Assembly: GCA_025667525.1 (NCBI GenBank)
Contig: CM046875.1
Coordinates: 289,975,147 to 290,039,146, forward strand
Length of the DNA: 64,000 bases
From: Glebionis coronaria
Taxonomy: Eukaryota > Streptophyta > Magnoliopsida > Asterales > Asteraceae
Direction: 5' to 3'
The translations under genes were made by a program, and so were the position numbers. The number at the start of each line of letters is the position of its first letter. Position 1 is the first letter of the stretch. Below the pieces are notes generated by a model that did not search any database, had not been told where the DNA came from, and saw only the letters and a list, made by a program, of their open reading frames with translations. This document shows positions 31,901 through 41,281 of this stretch, one piece after another.

Positions 31901-32606
31901 ATGCCACAGCTATGGTGCCGATAGATTCACTACTTCAGCGCCGTTATCGGACACTTCAGGCTGAGCATCTATTTCTCGTATATCGCTCCACACCGAGAAG
32001 AGGGATGTGTACCTCCAGCAACAACAAGATGGAAACATAGGCTTCTATGCTGGGAGCATTTCGGGGTATAGGTCTAACCATCTCAACTCCCCGTTTCTGG
32101 CATGCTATAGTTATTTAAGTCTCTCGACGGCAGGAATGGGAGATTACCGGTAAGCCAGATGCTTCGCGAACCATATTCTTAAGGCATTTCGTTGCACTTA
32201 AATCACCCTCGTGAAGAGGCGCACTCCGATACCATTGATGTCCAATAGCTTTGATAGTAATGGCTGGATTTACTACTACCTCGTCCATTGAGTATAAGAG
32301 AGCAAATGATGGTATAGCAATGAACATCGGGATGATACTAGGAAATATGGTCCGAAGAATATCGATAGTAGTTCCATGAACAATCCTTTGTGGGATTGGA
32401 TTTTTTTCTTTTTGGAAATGCCATAAAGCGCGAACCAAGATCCGTGATACGAAAACCAAAATCAGAATGAGGAAGAAAAAGATATCGTGATGTAAGTCTA
32501 TTATTCCTTGTATCATAGGTGTTGCTGCGTCTTGAGATCCTAATTGCCATGGTTCCGCTGCATCACAAGGAGCAATTGTGAGAAATAGCCATTCTAGAAC
32601 AATCAT
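28954..32606 (-). CDS. cox2: Cytochrome c oxidase subunit 2, three exons
   Basis: Exon 1 is 32225-32606, exon 2 is 30559-30876 and exon 3 is 28954-29036: 382+318+83 = 783 bp, which is 260 codons plus stop, the normal COX2 length. COX2 carries the CuA centre that accepts electrons from cytochrome c. Seen: start [15 protein letters not shown], two membrane helices ([33 protein letters not shown]), exon 2 with [12 protein letters not shown] and the CuA motif [12 protein letters not shown], exon 3 ending [11 protein letters not shown]. Both introns start GTGCG. Codons such as the Arg in ILRTIF and the Pro in IIPMF are typical unedited C-to-U sites. The reading frame is intact. An in-frame extension upstream of 32606 is leader. 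Substitutions such as FQKEKN near the second helix suggest some drift. Confidence 0.92.
29037..30558 (-). other. cox2 intron 2 (group II, about 1.52 kb)
   Basis: It starts GTGCGCCCGG right after the codon for the Met of CGTNHAFM and ends CTAT before exon 3. A typical domain V is at 29078-29112: minus-strand gagcagta pairs with tactgttt, around a gaaa-type loop. The position fits the second cox2 intron known from many angiosperms. No maturase frame is present. Confidence 0.82.
29078..29112 (-). ncRNA. Domain V of cox2 intron 2
   Basis: The hairpin gagcagtacgagctgaaa followed by ggctcccatactgtttg has the basal stem, two-base bulge and tetraloop layout of the catalytic domain of group II introns. 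Confidence 0.75.
30902..30935 (-). ncRNA. Domain V of cox2 intron 1, lower stem mismatched
   Basis: 34 nt: gagcttttt, then tgcgggg, the loop aaa, cttgca, and agtacagttt. The upper stem pairs well. In the lower stem two T bases face C and T where the intron normally pairs, so the catalytic hairpin looks weakened. Confidence 0.6.
31086..31110 (+). repeat. Poly-G tract (25 G) inside cox2 intron 1
   Basis: Twenty-five consecutive G, preceded by cga like the tract at 22754. It lies in an intron loop region just outside the left end of the 2.09-kb duplication. The length may be unreliable. Confidence 0.9.
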
Positions 32607-33388
32607 TTGATCTGTTTCATTCTTTGACTGCTCTGCTCCCCCAAAAAATGGAGAGACTTGTTCTTGCTCTTCCAATTCAGGAAGACGGATTTCGCCAGTT
32701 GGTCCAACCAAGAAAGACATGGGAATTTCGGGCATCAGATTCTTCTTCATCTGTTACTTACGATAATTCGATTTGGATGAACAGATCGCTCCTAAAAGCA
32801 GCTGTGTGATCTTATATACGATACCACCAGACGCGCCCCAGCTTCAAGCGAGCTCACCCTATGGACCTTGCTGAACTAGATTCCCTGCTAGCGAGAGCGG
32901 CTTAGAAAGATAAAATAGCACAAACAAGGGTTGTTTGAAATTGAATAGATAAGCTAACCCACTACTGATTTTCTGCCTACTTGCAATGCAACTACTCCTG
33001 AGAAAGACTCAAACTGAACTAGTTGAAGCTAAGCGCCTGCCTATTCTATTAGTCAAGCTTGTAGAACATAGTACTAGGACTTACTAGATGAAAGACCTTG
33101 ATTGGTGAAGGGCTTAAAAGTTAGGTAGCTGCTCTATCTATCGGATCTTTTCTAAGAGGTTAGGTAGGTGGTTGAGCCGAAGCGGAGAAGGAGACTAAGT
33201 CATCGGTCGTGCCGGGATTGATTTCCTACTTCCAGCAGAATGAGGGCCACACAGCCGTCAACCCTGCTGGAAGTGCTTTCTAGATCCAATCTCCTGGTCT
33301 TTCGTTCGCTATTCGAATGTCTGGACCAGTAGAAATGTACGAAAGGTGGTCTTGTCCTTTCCTTTACAACTAGTAGCTAGTAGCTAGT
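31299..33388. repeat. 2.09-kb tandem duplication, copy A
   Basis: This copy runs from acctatcctgtc at 31299 to the tagtagc-rich stretch ending at 33388. It holds the 5' part of cox2 intron 1, exon 1, the leader block and upstream spacer. It is directly followed by copy B at an offset of 2090 bp. The copies differ at many scattered single bases. Confidence 0.9.
32772..32796 (-). promoter_or_regulatory. Leader block shared with atp6 (cox2 copy A)
   Basis: ggatgaacagatcgctcc, 166-190 nt upstream of the cox2 start, matches the block upstream of atp6 (14371) and the one in copy B (34859). It probably lies in or near the mitochondrial cox2 promoter or 5' leader. Confidence 0.55.
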
Positions 33389-34312
33389 ACCTATCCTGTC
33401 AGGGGCCCAGTTGAACGCTCGAGTATAGATTCCCTATGCTCATCGGCCGGGGCCGGCCAGCCGGTAGATCTGGATCCATCCATAGACCTGACCTGATATC
33501 GTTTGTCCAAAAAGAAAAAAAGTAGGTTTTTAGTAGTAGTTTATGAGACCTCGAATTCCCACTTCCAGCTTGCATTATGCCAACAAGTCCCACCCCCAAC
33601 TCTAGCTGAGAAGTTGAGTCACCCTTCTTTTTTTTCAGAAAAAGAATCGAATAAAGAAAGAGATAGTCTATATCCTGTATCGATCATAGGATCACTCTAT
33701 GAATAGGTAAATTCTCTGTGAGCTCCCACCGTTCACGACATCCCTTGCTTCTCGCTGCGAACGGCTCCTCAGTGGAAGAGTAGAAGCGCTGGTCCCCTTC
33801 GGTCAAGTTGCTTGTACCTGCTGTTACCTACCGTAGGACCTCCGTCCCCGAAGCGAAGAAAGAGGAGCAGGAACAAGAGGTTGTCCTCTCCCGGCGCACA
33901 GTAGTTCCGCAACTACTACCGTGGTTGTTGCCAACGGGGATCCCCCATTCCGAAAGGTTACTGGGCCGGCCGTTAGGTCCAAAGTTGTATGCCACATCTA
34001 TGGTGCCGATAGATTCACTACTTCAGCGCCGTTATCGGACATTTTAGGCTGAGCATCTATTTCTCGTATATCGCTCCACACCGAGAAGAGGGATGTGTAC
34101 CTCCAGCAACAACAAGATGGAACCATAGGCTTCTATGCTGGGAGCATTTCGGGGTATAGGTCTAACCATCTCAACTCCCCGTTGCTGGCATGCTATAGTT
34201 ATTTAAGTCTCTCGACGGCGGGAATGGGAGATTACCGGTAAGCCCGATGCTTCGCGAACCATATTCTTAAGGCATTTCGTTGCACTTAAATCACCCTCGT
34301 GAAGAGGCGCAA

Positions 34313-34694
34313 TCCGATACCATTGATGTCCAATAGCTTTGATAGTAATGGCTGGATTTACTACTACCTCGTCCATTGAGTATAAGAGAGCAAATGATGG
34401 TATAGCAATGAACATCGGGATGATACTAGGAAATATGGTCCGAAGAATCTCGATAGTAGTTCCATGAACAATCCTTTGTGGGATTGGATTTTTTTCTTTT
34501 TGGAAATGCCATAAAGCGCGAACCAAGATCCGCGATACGAAAACCAAAATCAGAATGAGGAAGAAAAAGATATCGTGATGTAAGTCTATTATTCCTTGCA
34601 TCATAGGTGTTGCTGCGTCTTGAGATCCTAATTGCCATGGTTCCGCTACATCACAAGGAGCAATTGTGAGAAATAGCCATTCTAGAACAATCAT
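34313..34694 (-). pseudogene. cox2: Orphan cox2 exon 1 (duplicate)
   Basis: 382 bp, open from [15 protein letters not shown] to QWYR, nearly identical to exon 1 of the complete gene. Differences include Val for Ala in APCDVAEP and Met for Ile in TPMMQG. After the exon the intron begins TTGCG instead of GTGCG: base 34312 has lost the conserved first G. No exon 2 follows in this copy, since copy A of the duplication comes next. It cannot make COX2 by itself. Confidence 0.85.
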
Positions 34695-34858
34695 TTGATC
34701 TGTTTCATTCTTTGACTGCTCTGCTCCCCCAAAAAAATGGAGAGACTTGTTCTTGCTCTTCCAATTCAGGAAGACGGATTTCGCCGGTTGGTCCAACCAA
34801 GAAAGACATGGGAATTTCGGGCGTCAGATTCTTCTTCTTCTCTTACTTACGATATTTC

Positions 34859-34885
34859 GAGTTGGATGAACAGATCGCTCCTAAA
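34859..34885 (-). promoter_or_regulatory. Leader block shared with atp6 (cox2 copy B)
   Basis: Third copy of the ggatgaacagatcgctcc block, upstream of the orphan exon 1, part of duplication copy B. It keeps gagttgg at its start like the atp6 copy. Confidence 0.55.
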
Positions 34886-35510
34886 AGCAGCCGTGTGATC
34901 TTATATACGATATCACCAGACGCGCCCCAGCTTCAAGCGAACTCACCCTATGGACCTTGCTGAACTAGATTCCCTGCTAGCGAGAGCGGCTTAGAAAGAT
35001 AAAATAGCACAAACAAGGGTTGTTTGAAAATGAACATATAAGCTAACCCACTACTGATTTTCTGCCTACTTGCAATGCAACTACTCCTGAGAAAGACTCA
35101 AACTGAACTAGTTGAAGCTAAGCGCCTGCCTATTCTATTAGTCAAGCTTAGAGAACATACTACTAGGACTTACTAGATGAAAGACCTTGATTGGTGAAGG
35201 GCTTAAAAGTTAGGTAGCTGCTCTATCTATCGGATCTTTTCTAAGAGGTTAGGTAGGTGGTTGAGCCGAAGCGGAGAAGGAGACTAAGTCATCGGTCGTG
35301 TCGGGATTGATTTCCTACTTCCAGCTGAATGAGGGCCACACAGCCGTCAACCCTGCTGGAAGTGCTTTCTAGATCCAATCTCCTGGTCTTTCGTTCGCTA
35401 TTCGAATGTCTGGACCAGTAGAAATGTACGAAAGGTGGTCTTGTCCTTTCCTTTACAACTAGTAGCTAGTAGCTACGTCGTTGATCTTGGTAACTATCTA
35501 GGAGTCATGT

Positions 35511-35813
35511 TTAACCTTGAATGCTATTAATAGATTCTACAACAATAGTCCCTCGGACTCGGAAAGTAATAACAAAAATGGCTAACCCAATAGCAGATTC
35601 CGCAGCTGCCACCGTTGGAACCAATGAAGCAAATGATTGACCCATCATATCATCCGAAGAAACGGAAATTACCAAAAAGTTCGGATTCACAGCTAATAAC
35701 ATTGATTCAATTGGCATTGATATAATAGGAATATTTCGCCTATTAAGGAGGATTCCCCGAATACCTGAAATAGAGATGATCATATAAAATGTGAAATATT
35801 TGATAGGATCCGT
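35511..35813 (-). CDS. nad4L: NADH dehydrogenase subunit 4L
   Basis: 100 codons plus stop if read from ACG at 35811-35813, the position where plant nad4L normally gains its AUG by C-to-U RNA editing; the first genomic ATG is at 35781-35783. ND4L is a small three-helix membrane subunit of complex I. Conserved segments are [33 protein letters not shown] and the end ESINSIQG. Many Ser and Pro codons where the protein has Leu or Phe (for example [13 protein letters not shown]) show unedited genomic sequence. atp4, commonly next to nad4L, is absent; the duplication boundary is only about 35 bp downstream. Confidence 0.92.
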   Translation of the reverse strand, partial: TDPIKYFTFYMIISISGIRGILLNRRNIPIISMPIESMLLAVNPNFLVISVSSDDMMGQSFASLVPTVAAAESAIGLAIFVITFRVRGTIVVESINSIQG

Positions 35814-35959
35814 TTCGGGAACGTAGAATGTAAGAGAAATTCAAATGTTAGAACTCCATTAGGATTGGGGAAGGTCCGGAAAGCCCTCACTTTATTGATG
35901 GGGCATTTGGATCCTTCCTCTCGACAAAACAGAAAATACCAAAAAGTTCGAACACGGAG

Positions 35960-36448
35960 TCACAAGAAATTGAGAGTTTCTAGTAATAGAAGGTATGTAT
36001 TACTTTCCACTCCCAGCCAACGAAGATCCTGATACATCGCCGCAAACAATTGAACGTTGTCCCCCGGCACTAAGGCGTCTATGACGTCATAGGCATTCTT
36101 TCCGGGCGGCAACACCACATTATTATTGGTAAACAACGGCATTATGACTCTTTCGCTCAGCTGCTCTTTGATGGTATTTGCAACTGACTCATCCACTTTC
36201 TCCGTATAGTTGTGGATGGTTAAATTGCCTAGCCGGGCGACTCGCCAGCTGGCTATGATTTGGATAGCCGCAGGTAATGCTAATCCGGAAAGTAATTCGA
36301 TCGTATAATTTAAGATGGTCTCGGACATGTCAATGAAATAAAGACTTTTTGAGAAATTCAAATGAGAAAAAAGAACTTGTGCTATGGCTTTTGCGCGATT
36401 GTTCTTCTGGTTAACGCGCCCCACTAATAACTTAAAGACCACGTTCAA
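35960..36448 (-). CDS. Unrecognised 162-codon mitochondrial ORF
   Basis: An open frame of 162 codons 146 bp upstream of nad4L on the same strand, so probably co-transcribed in mitochondria. The composition looks like a real protein: a hydrophobic stretch (YTIELLSGLALPAAIQIIASW) is followed by a charged region (TEKVDESVANTIKEQLSERV) and PLFTNNNVVLPPGKNAYDVIDALVPGDNVQLF. A second in-frame Met (MSETILNYT) is the more natural start. I do not recognise a family. It may be a chimeric or lineage-specific mitochondrial ORF. Confidence 0.5.
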   Translation of the reverse strand: MNVVFKLLVGRVNQKNNRAKAIAQVLFSHLNFSKSLYFIDMSETILNYTIELLSGLALPAAIQIIASWRVARLGNLTIHNYTEKVDESVANTIKEQLSERVIMPLFTNNNVVLPPGKNAYDVIDALVPGDNVQLFAAMYQDLRWLGVESNTYLLLLETLNFL

Positions 36449-37617
36449 TCAAGCTAAAAGCTAGTCGACCTCCTTACTTCTTTACCGCTCCTGCCCTTAC
36501 AAGTCACGACCAAAACTTAGTTCTTAGTACTTTTCCTTCATATCTTCTCCCTCTCTCTCCTATCTTGAATCCCTCATTAGAACGCGTGCTCGTTTGATGA
36601 AAGATCGTAGGTGTGGCTCCTTCCTATGGTCTCTACTGCCAACTCGTTTCACTCCAGTTTACACCGTAGCAACTACAGCAAGCTGACTAGCTCCCTGGCT
36701 CGTATGACTAGCTCGCTTACTTTACTTTCACTCAACAGCCTAGCTCTAACAAGCCAACTCTGTTCCTAGTTTCGCTACCCTGCTTTAGCCTCCCCCCTTA
36801 TAACGAGCAAGTAAGTATACTAGCTGAGCTAGCCGCATTCCTAGTTACTACTTAGTAGCCTTATTTCACTTACAGCTATCTAAGACATTCAGGGGCTGTG
36901 TAACTGCTGTTAGAACGCGGATGTCGAAAAGTGAACATTGGTTTTGTGCCAGGTCATGGTGATATGCTGGATTGGATAAAGGGTTGTTTCGTCGATAGCA
37001 TTATCTGATGTGGGATGCGTAGTAGCTGTTGTCACAGTAGGGGTCCCTAAGGCGGGAATTGTCCATAGCGTTGATTGCTCTCCTTGTTCTGCTCTCATAT
37101 AAATAGCTTGAACCACCTTTCGCTAACCTATTGGGTAGCCGGGAGAGTGAGTTTGTATGTCTTTTCCTGGCTTTCTCACTAGGCAAATTATCAAGTCGAT
37201 GCTCATATAACTGCATTTTGATACTCTCACTTTTCCCTTCCTAGAGCAGATCATGAATTGAAAAAGTGATAGCTTATATAACTGCATTTTGATACTTTTT
37301 TGAAGACGAGAAAGAGTTAGCAAAAGCACTTTTCATCTTCGTCACTTCGGGGGATGGGGGGTGCTACCCTATCTCTCGAGTAGTAAGAGTATGTGAAGCC
37401 TCCTACTACTAAACAAAATAAGTATACTACTTCGTAAGGTGCCAGCCAGTTAGTTATACCCTTTCAATCAAAAAGTTGAGTAAGTCAGTTTTCTCTTTCG
37501 CTTTCAATAAAGAAGTAAGAAAGTTCGACCTTTGTCGGCTAGCTAGGAAGGCTAAAAGCTAAAAGCAAAGTCCCCGTAACTGCCTGCGAATGAAGAGCGT
37601 TCCATTTCACTCGGGCA
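36449..37617. other. Mitochondrial spacer at element 2 insertion site
   Basis: No gene is recognised. There is a short direct repeat (ataactgcattttgatact at about 37207 and 37277). The stretch ends at the target duplication actcc (37618-37622); the matching sequence continues at 49690 on the other side of element 2. Confidence 0.5.
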
Positions 37618-37622
37618 ACTCC
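37618..37622. repeat. Target site duplication, left
   Basis: actcc, identical to 49690-49694. Five bp is the normal copia duplication. Confidence 0.88.
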
Positions 37623-38158
37623 TGTTGATCCCAAACTTAGATCGATTAAGCTTTGTGTATACGAGATTAGATCAAGTAATACACGTAGAGAAACCTTTGC
37701 TTATGAATAAAGTAACTAAGTGTTATGCGGAATTAACACTTAATCTAAAACACAAAGATGTTAAACAAACTTTCACTTGTATTAGAATAATCAAACTTGA
37801 TTACAATGAAAGAGGTTTAACTTGCGAAAACTTATGAAAACTGATGATTAATATTAACCTAAAAGATCTTCTTTTATAGATTAAGAAGTCTTGTACAATA
37901 AGCTACGAATTAACTATTCTAGGTAAAGATAATAATAGAAAATACAATGTCGAGCTTATCTTTACCATACACAAATAAAGAAACAAATAAACAAAAAGAT
38001 TCGTATGAAGATATATTCCATCAGTGCTAATCTTCAAGGCTGTCAGCGTTGACTTCTTCAATGTCAACGCTTGGCTGTCAGCGTCCAATGTCATCCTATC
38101 AGCGCTTGAATTCTTCTTATCAGCGTCTAGTGAACTGACCCATAATTTATTCCCAACA
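37623..38158 (-). repeat. 3' LTR of copia element 2
   Basis: 536 bp, tgttgatccc to cccaaca on the plus strand. It differs from the other LTR at three positions (near 37912, 38100 and 38140). Five copies of the tcagcg word lie in its last 120 bp. Confidence 0.95.
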
Positions 38159-38171
38159 ATCCTCCCCTAAA
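38159..38171 (-). other. Polypurine tract, element 2
   Basis: Minus strand reads ttaggggaggat right before the 3' LTR, the plus-strand primer for reverse transcription. Confidence 0.8.
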
Positions 38172-38218
38172 CATGATATCTATTCCAATGATCAAGTTTC
38201 TGAATAAAAACTTAAGGC

Positions 38219-41200
38219 TTAGGAGGAATCTTGCAAAAACTTCTTATGTTGGTGATAAACATATCTAATCAAGTCCTTGGCCACGTCACTAGTATAATCA
38301 ATCTCCAAGGGTGTCTCCTTCATCTTCTCCAATACTTCTTTGGACAAGAAATAGTCAGCATCCACAAGTAGATACTCTGAAAACTTTGTAGAGCTCAAAT
38401 GAAATACACCACAAGTAGAATAAAGCCTCCAATGAAGATTACTGAGGTCATCTTCAAGATCCTTCCATATGGCAGGATCTGCTTCTCTTGGACCACACAA
38501 AGTCAAAAATGTGTTCCATAGTCTTATTCCATTTGCTGAAGTAGGTGCTTCAGCTGTATACTTGGCCTCTATCAATCTCCATAGATGCACCAAGTCTTCT
38601 CTGTCTATGCTTGCAAAGATAGAAATAACTGAAGTGAAAGTGTGTACCTCCTTTCCAAATCTGCCAATCTTCCAAAATCCACACTCATCTTCATCAAAAC
38701 TAATGATTGGATTTCTGTCATCTAGAGGTACTACATTAACCAAATCTGAAGCTTCCAATGGAGAAAGCTTGAGATGCTTCCTTATGACACCTTCAGTTGG
38801 ATAATACACATCCATATCTTTGGGAAATTGGAGAGGATCTCCTTTCTTCACTGGTCTTTGAGCAATCCTCATCTCCTTTTGAATCTGCATTTCCTCAGCA
38901 AGCTCTTGTTTCCTTTCTTCTGAAAGAAACTGGTAGACATTATTTTCTTGCACATTCCTCCAAATAGGATGTGCCCTATACTCTAACTCCTCAAAAGATA
39001 AAGCCAGCAACTTCTTGTATGTCCATCTAGGTTGATGGCATCTAAGAAATTTGTAATACAACTGCCTTCTATCTCTCTTAAGCCAAGTCTTGACCTCTTG
39101 TGCATTAAACCTCAAAATCACCTTTATATCATCTTGTACCCTGAGAAGAACTTCCAACCCCCAAATTTGATCTGACAAACTCATTCCTGGGTTGTCTATA
39201 ACCTTGTCTTCCCAAGCATGGTACATTCTGGTGATTTCTGGAAGGTCCCAATCAATCTGATTCTTCAAATCACTCAATCTTTCCTTTGCCAACTCATCCC
39301 CATATTCAAGTCTTTCTGGATCTTCAATAATTTGAACACTTGAATCTGAGCTATCTCCTTCTTTTTCATCACCACTCTCTTCCTCACTCTCAGAAGTGGC
39401 AACAAATGGTGATCTACCACTCCTCTTCAAATCTCTTTCCAAAATTTGTGCAGCCAACTGTTCATCAAATGCAATTTGTGCTGCATCTTTCTTTGGAACA
39501 TCTTCTTCAACCAGAATCCCCTTACCCTTGTCTTTTGGATCAATAATAGGTAAGGTAGAAGAAGAAACCTGTGTGGACACATCTTTGATGATTGCTGATG
39601 ACTGGAATACATCAACACCACCTGCAACTTTGTCAGCGTTCAAGTTACTTTTATCAGCGCCCCGATTACCTTTGTCAGCGCTGGATGTGTCAGCGTTCAA
39701 ACCTGTATCAGCGCCCATTGTTGCTGTGAAAGATCCTTCCAAGTTCAATGGAGTTACCTTGGATGTATCAATAATTGGGTGCTTCTTCAAGTTGGTGAGT
39801 ACTTCAGCAACATTTAAAGATTCACTAAATTGTGAACTCTTCTCATTGGCTGTATGAATCAGATCATCCTCTTCATCCTCCCCTTTGGAAGATTCCTCCA
39901 TCCTACTCCTGCTACTTGGATTCTCCAAAACAGTTACCCGCTCCCTCAATACTTGGAGTTCACGGCCCTGATTATTGACAATTTGTACAAGGCTGACATT
40001 TTGCTTTTGCAAGCTAATGACAGCAGCCGTCAATTCATGCAATGTCATAGGTTCCAATCTGCCCTCAGCTAGAATGGGGATTTTACCTCCCAAAATAGAA
40101 TCATAGGGCATGGATGAGGTCTTAATGATGTTGGGACTGTCTTGACCAGCTTCTAAGCCTGTGTCAATAGCCCCAGCCTCATCCATGTCACCAGCCACAC
40201 TTGTGGAGGTGGTTCTCTCTGCTACAAGGCTAGGACCACTAGAGAAGAACACTCCAGTAGTCCTTTGGCGTTTATTTAACCTAGATTGTAATGGGTTGGA
40301 AGATGAGGTAGATTGTGTGGGTGTGGGTTGGTTAAGGGGTGTTTGGGATTGTTCAGGGATGTCATCAGTGTTGGGATTGGCTGTGTCAGCGCCAACATTT
40401 TGAGTGTCAGTGTTGACATTGGGTTGGTCAACGTCCATGTGGTCAGGTGAAGGTAATGGTTCATGGATAGGCTCAAGTTGAGGTGCAGGGTCTGGTTGTG
40501 GTTGAGCAGCCTGAATTACTTTAAGCATAGCTTGGGTGAGAGGGATAGATCTGTTTGTGGAGCTCATTTTGGTAAAAATGGTTTTCTGTTGCTTAGGGAT
40601 CTCATAAAAAGTGTCATGATCCCTAGTACAATATTCTTGTAAATCAAACACCATTTGCAAAAATCTTGGGTAAGCCAAAGTCATTTTACTTCCCTTATTT
40701 TTACACATCCCTTCAAAAATCATTTTTGAAAAATTATACTTAAGCCCACGTGTTATACAAACCAAAGCACTTGCAATTGACCTGTTTATTTCATTAAAAG
40801 AAGTACATTTTGGACTTAAGCATTGGAGAAGGACATGTATCAAATATTTCCAGTCAGAGGGAAATTCCTGCTTATGATATTTATTTAAAGTAACATCAGC
40901 AGGAATAGGATAACCCAATTCCCTAAGACCTTGTTCTATTGTTGCAATGGCAAGGGTAGTCACACCATCAGCGTCATTAAGACGAAAAGCTTGGCGAACC
41001 AAGGCTTCAGTGACCACCCATGTTCTTCCATGAACAGTAGATGTTAATGTGGTCACTCCATTAGCTGTTGTGGAACTAGCATTATTCCCAAACTGTCTAA
41101 TGTGTGCGACAGGGACCAATGGTTCATGAGAAAGTGCATACCTTAAGGAGGATGCATTTAAAAATGCCACCATTTGTGAATACTGAGGGAACAAATCATT

Positions 41201-41281
41201 ATCAGCGGCCAAGTAAGCTACCATATTATGTTGGCTCTTGAACTCCAATGTTAATTTCTTTGAGTTGAACTTTGGTGCCAT
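38219..41281 (-). CDS. Extra 1020-codon ORF between Pol and 3' LTR
   Basis: A single intact frame starting MAPKFNSKKL, 60 bp from the 3' LTR at its end. Visible layout: an N-terminal globular part about 1-220 (with WKYLIHVLLQCLSPK and AYPRFLQMVFDLQ), a Pro/Gln/Asn-rich linker 255-340 ending in a basic KRQR, a predicted coiled coil about 410-455, an Ala-Asp-Lys repeat region 522-552, an acidic stretch 630-655, and a C-terminal globular part about 660-1015 (DREDLVHLWRLIEAKY, HWRLYSTCGVFHLSS). I see no signal peptide or membrane segment, so although it sits where envelope-like ORFs sit in Sireviruses it does not look like an envelope. From memory, similar proteins lie beside copia pol in Asteraceae genomes and are annotated as hypothetical. 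Its function is unknown; capsid-associated or host-interaction roles are guesses. Confidence 0.85.
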   Translation of the reverse strand: MAPKFNSKKLTLEFKSQHNMVAYLAADNDLFPQYSQMVAFLNASSLRYALSHEPLVPVAHIRQFGNNASSTTANGVTTLTSTVHGRTWVVTEALVRQAFRLNDADGVTTLAIATIEQGLRELGYPIPADVTLNKYHKQEFPSDWKYLIHVLLQCLSPKCTSFNEINRSIASALVCITRGLKYNFSKMIFEGMCKNKGSKMTLAYPRFLQMVFDLQEYCTRDHDTFYEIPKQQKTIFTKMSSTNRSIPLTQAMLKVIQAAQPQPDPAPQLEPIHEPLPSPDHMDVDQPNVNTDTQNVGADTANPNTDDIPEQSQTPLNQPTPTQSTSSSNPLQSRLNKRQRTTGVFFSSGPSLVAERTTSTSVAGDMDEAGAIDTGLEAGQDSPNIIKTSSMPYDSILGGKIPILAEGRLEPMTLHELTAAVISLQKQNVSLVQIVNNQGRELQVLRERVTVLENPSSRSRMEESSKGEDEEDDLIHTANEKSSQFSESLNVAEVLTNLKKHPIIDTSKVTPLNLEGSFTATMGADTGLNADTSSADKGNRGADKSNLNADKVAGGVDVFQSSAIIKDVSTQVSSSTLPIIDPKDKGKGILVEEDVPKKDAAQIAFDEQLAAQILERDLKRSGRSPFVATSESEEESGDEKEGDSSDSSVQIIEDPERLEYGDELAKERLSDLKNQIDWDLPEITRMYHAWEDKVIDNPGMSLSDQIWGLEVLLRVQDDIKVILRFNAQEVKTWLKRDRRQLYYKFLRCHQPRWTYKKLLALSFEELEYRAHPIWRNVQENNVYQFLSEERKQELAEEMQIQKEMRIAQRPVKKGDPLQFPKDMDVYYPTEGVIRKHLKLSPLEASDLVNVVPLDDRNPIISFDEDECGFWKIGRFGKEVHTFTSVISIFASIDREDLVHLWRLIEAKYTAEAPTSANGIRLWNTFLTLCGPREADPAIWKDLEDDLSNLHWRLYSTCGVFHLSSTKFSEYLLVDADYFLSKEVLEKMKETPLEIDYTSDVAKDLIRYVYHQHKKFLQDSS

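Larger units (their letters stand above)
30877..32224 (-). other. cox2 intron 1 (group II, about 1.35 kb)
   Basis: It starts GTGCG at 32224 after exon 1 (QWYR codons) and ends CCAC before exon 2 (YEYSDYN). It contains a run of 25 G at 31086-31110. Domain V lies at 30902-30935 but its lower stem has two mismatches (see findings). Its 5' 926 bp, together with exon 1, lie inside the tandem duplication. Confidence 0.82.
33389..35475. repeat. 2.09-kb tandem duplication, copy B
   Basis: The second copy is in direct tandem with copy A. It contains an orphan cox2 exon 1 without exon 2. It ends in agtagctac at about 35475, just before the nad4L 3' flank. The short tagtagc microsatellite at both ends (33370-33390, 35458-35476) may have driven the duplication. 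Confidence 0.9.

Noticed and set aside
32607..32750. N-terminal extension of COX2 from ATG at 32750
   Set aside because: The conserved start is MIVLEWLF at 32606; the extension is leader that happens to be open in copy A and is disrupted by an A-run difference in copy B.
38219..41281. Calling the extra ORF an envelope gene
   Set aside because: Position fits, but no signal peptide, membrane span or fusion-type segment is visible.
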